Of a stretch of 7,880 nucleotides of DNA, positions 7,360 through 7,880 are shown in pieces. Made by a program: the position numbers and the translations under genes. The stretch lies in the NCBI GenBank assembly GCA_030613915.1, contig JAUWKY010000097.1, forward strand, positions 1 to 7,880, given 5' to 3'. Position 1 is the stretch's first letter. Every line of letters begins with the position of its first letter. Source of the DNA: Syntrophobacterales bacterium (GTDB lineage Bacteria; Desulfobacterota; Syntrophobacteria; BM002). Under the pieces are notes generated by a model, which was given only the letters and a program-made list of their open reading frames with translations, made no database searches and was not told where the DNA came from.

Positions 7360-7365
7360 TGTCAA
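7360..7365 (-). promoter_or_regulatory. candidate -35 box for the leftward hypothetical gene
   Basis: TGTCAA on the + strand reads TTGACA on the - strand, a perfect sigma-70 -35 hexamer. No good -10 hexamer occurs at 16-18 nt; TAGCAT (complement of 7331-7336) lies 23 nt away, which is too far. The promoter assignment is therefore tentative. Confidence 0.35.
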
Positions 7366-7389
7366 GGACCATGCACTCAGAAAAGTAAC

Positions 7390-7418
7390 TTGACTTTTCC
7401 TACGGTATAGTCTAACTT
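7390..7418 (+). promoter_or_regulatory. candidate promoter for the Tyr/Phe leader transcript
   Basis: TTGACT (7390-7395) is five of six to the -35 consensus. At a 17-nt spacing lies TAACTT (7413-7418), a poor -10. A better -10-like hexamer, TATAGT (7406-7411), is only 10 nt away. Initiation near 7425 would leave a short untranslated stretch before the leader peptide ribosome-binding site at 7444. Some promoter must lie here if the leader is used, but the exact boxes are uncertain. Confidence 0.35.
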
Positions 7419-7445
7419 GGCAGACTCATTTGAGATATAGTCTAA
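7406..7445 (+). repeat. direct repeat TATAGTCTAA, two copies 30 bp apart
   Basis: TATAGTCTAA occurs at 7406-7415 and again at 7436-7445. The start-to-start distance of 30 bp is close to three helical turns, so both copies face the same side of DNA. They flank the inferred start of the leader transcript. They may be tandem operator sites or duplicated promoter elements. Confidence 0.4.
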
Positions 7446-7453
7446 GGGTAACA

Positions 7454-7534
7454 ATGAAGCGACAGTCCTATTCATTTTACGGCTATTATTATTTCGTCAC
7501 CATGGCGAACGAGGGGGCTGTGCGCAGGTGTTGA
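7454..7534 (+). CDS. Tyr/Phe-rich attenuator leader peptide
   Basis: This is a 26-codon ORF, ATG at 7454 to TGA at 7532-7534, with AAGGG (7444-7448) 5 nt upstream. Residues 5-15 read SYSFYGYYYFV: Tyr at 6, 9, 11, 12 and 13, Phe at 8 and 14, so seven of nine residues from 6 to 14 are aromatic apart from one Ser and one Gly. The rest (TMANEGAVRRC) is unremarkable. It is followed after 27 nt by a strong intrinsic terminator, and then by a gene whose start looks like an aromatic pathway enzyme. This matches the known logic of trp, phe and his leader peptides, where a ribosome stalls at codons for the scarce amino acid. Its job would be regulatory translation, not a working protein. A chance ORF is possible, but the residue bias plus the terminator makes that unlikely. 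Confidence 0.8.
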   Translation: MKRQSYSFYGYYYFVTMANEGAVRRC

Positions 7535-7599
7535 TCCCATAGCTATTGTGAATGTGTTTTGAAAGCCGCGGCAGCCCTTGGGCCGCGGCTTTTTTGTTT
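7462..7599 (+). promoter_or_regulatory. Tyr/Phe transcription attenuator with alternative RNA pairings
   Basis: Three competing pairings can be drawn. 1:2 pairs 7462-7469 (ACAGTCCT) with 7514-7521 (GGGGCTGT), eight pairs with two G-U. 2:3 pairs 7515-7521 with 7571-7577, then after a bulged G at 7570 pairs 7522-7524 with 7567-7569, ten pairs in total, consuming most of the terminator's left arm. 3:4 is the terminator stem 7562-7572/7582-7592. Segment 1 immediately precedes the Tyr codons, and segment 2 lies just upstream of the leader stop. A ribosome stalled at Tyr codons would mask segment 1 and free 2:3 (readthrough); one reaching the stop would cover segment 2 and allow termination. The pairing is seen in the sequence; the mechanism is inferred from classical attenuators. 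Confidence 0.7.
7562..7599 (+). terminator. intrinsic terminator of the leader transcript
   Basis: AAAGCCGCGGC (7562-7572) and GCCGCGGCTTT (7582-7592) form a perfect 11-bp stem with a 9-nt loop, followed by a T-run at 7590-7595 and GTTT. It lies 27 nt after the leader peptide stop and about 245 nt before the next gene. Its tail CTTTTTTGTTT (7589-7599) is identical to that of the trp attenuator (61-71). Confidence 0.9.
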
Positions 7600-7690
7600 A
7601 GTCTTAGAAAGTCTGGTCTTCAGGGGCCAGTCCAAGATCACGCTTTGCCGGTAAAGATGGTAAGTTGCTTTGGAGTATTGGAGGAATAGA
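7600..7690. other. gap with no recognised feature
   Basis: Between the terminator and the heptad repeats I see no convincing ORF, strong hairpin or promoter. A GGAGG at 7680-7684 resembles a ribosome-binding site, but no start codon follows at suitable spacing. Confidence 0.5.
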
Positions 7691-7718
7691 AATTCCAAAT
7701 CACAAATCACAATTCACA
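7691..7718 (+). repeat. heptad array, consensus AATCACA
   Basis: Four consecutive 7-bp units are AATTCCA, AATCACA, AATCACA and ATTCACA. They resemble the reverse complement of the GATTTGG/GATTGTG units in the trpE-trpG gap, so the two arrays probably belong to one repeat family in opposite orientations. Confidence 0.6.
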
Positions 7719-7727
7719 ATGACTAAG

Positions 7728-7803
7728 GTTTCAGTGTTCAGTGTTCAGGATTCAGCTTTTTTCTTTTCCCTGACACCTGAAACCTGACACCTGGTACCTG
7801 TAC
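7728..7803 (+). repeat. paired heptad arrays forming an imperfect inverted repeat
   Basis: The left block (7728-7755) has four units ending in TTCAG: GTTTCAG, TGTTCAG, TGTTCAG, GATTCAG. The right block (7769-7803) has five units starting with CCTG: CCTGACA, CCTGAAA, CCTGACA, CCTGGTA, CCTGTAC. The left block, reverse complemented, matches the right block at about 19 of 28 positions, so the transcript could fold around the pyrimidine-rich spacer (7756-7768). The element ends 27 nt before the ribosome-binding site of the next gene. Confidence 0.65.
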
Positions 7804-7843
7804 ATGATTCTGGCTTTCTATATCAGGGGAAAAGGAGTTGCAC

Positions 7844-7880
7844 ATGCTAGGTAAACAGATTAGGATGGAACGGATAATTG
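7844..7880 (+). CDS. start of a probable ADH synthase / class I aldolase-family enzyme (partial)
   Basis: Only the first 12 codons (MLGKQIRMERII) lie in the window; the 3' end is missing. AAAGGAG (7831-7837) sits 6 nt before the ATG. This start resembles the M-x-GK-x-IR-x-ERI opening of 2-amino-3,7-dideoxy-D-threo-hept-6-ulosonate synthase and related archaeal-type class I fructose-bisphosphate aldolases (DeoC/LacD/DhnA family). ADH synthase makes the first intermediate of the alternative 3-dehydroquinate route from aspartate semialdehyde and a sugar phosphate, known in methanogens and in Desulfovibrio-type bacteria, where its gene is linked to aro and trp genes. The Tyr/Phe attenuator just upstream fits such a role better than glycolysis. 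The recognition rests on 12 residues and on context, so it is provisional. Confidence 0.5.
   Translation, partial: MLGKQIRMERII

Noticed and set aside
7413..7445. Sigma-54 promoter around TTGGCA at 7417
   Set aside because: No GC dinucleotide lies at the required 10-bp distance from the GG.
7719..7787. 22-codon ORF (MTKVSVFSV... with FFF) that could pass for a second Phe leader peptide
   Set aside because: It lies inside the heptad repeats, has no ribosome-binding site at suitable distance, and no terminator follows it.
7691..7803. CRISPR array
   Set aside because: The units are 7 bp, contiguous and degenerate, without unique spacers of 25-40 bp.

Overview
The window holds a complete tryptophan operon, trpE-trpG-trpD-trpC-trpF-trpB-trpA (108-6761, + strand). 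It is followed by one convergent gene of unknown function (6771-7253, - strand), then a regulatory region that leads into a second gene, cut off by the right edge (7844-7880, + strand). Separate trpE/trpG and trpC/trpF genes, several GTG starts, the order EGDCFBA, and an adjacent gene whose start resembles the archaeal/deltaproteobacterial alternative 3-dehydroquinate pathway all point to Desulfobacterota (Deltaproteobacteria). A sulfate reducer or syntroph is plausible, but no sequence search was run, so this placement is inference.

Region 1 (1-107) is the end of the trp leader. One RNA arm (29-41) can pair either with 8-20 (antiterminator) or with 53-65 followed by six T (terminator). This is the geometry of a transcription attenuator. 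The leader peptide itself would lie to the left of the window.

Region 2 (108-6761) is the trp operon. Its products take chorismate and glutamine to anthranilate (TrpE+TrpG), then to phosphoribosylanthranilate (TrpD), CdRP (TrpF), indole-3-glycerol phosphate (TrpC) and tryptophan (TrpA+TrpB). Most junctions are tight and trpB/trpA overlap by 8 nt. The trpE-trpG gap holds a hairpin-forming array of 7-bp repeats, and the trpC-trpF gap holds another hairpin.

Region 3 (6771-7253) is a 160-residue, helix-rich, charged hypothetical protein. It points toward trpA with only 9 nt between the stop codons and no clear intrinsic terminator.

Region 4 (7254-7880) is the most interesting part. It contains a perfect 14-bp palindrome beside a TTGACA box reading left and a candidate promoter reading right. 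Next comes a 26-codon leader ORF whose residues 5-15 read SYSFYGYYYFV (five Tyr, two Phe). A strong GC hairpin plus T-run terminator follows, with mutually exclusive 1:2, 2:3 and 3:4 pairings that I could draw by hand. After that come three heptad-repeat blocks, then a strong ribosome-binding site and the start MLGKQIRMERII. That start resembles 2-amino-3,7-dideoxy-D-threo-hept-6-ulosonate (ADH) synthase or related class I aldolases. The Tyr/Phe leader and the downstream start support each other: this looks like a ribosome-mediated attenuator sensing Tyr (and Phe) in front of a common aromatic pathway operon. The trp operon next door has its own attenuator with an identical 11-nt terminator tail.
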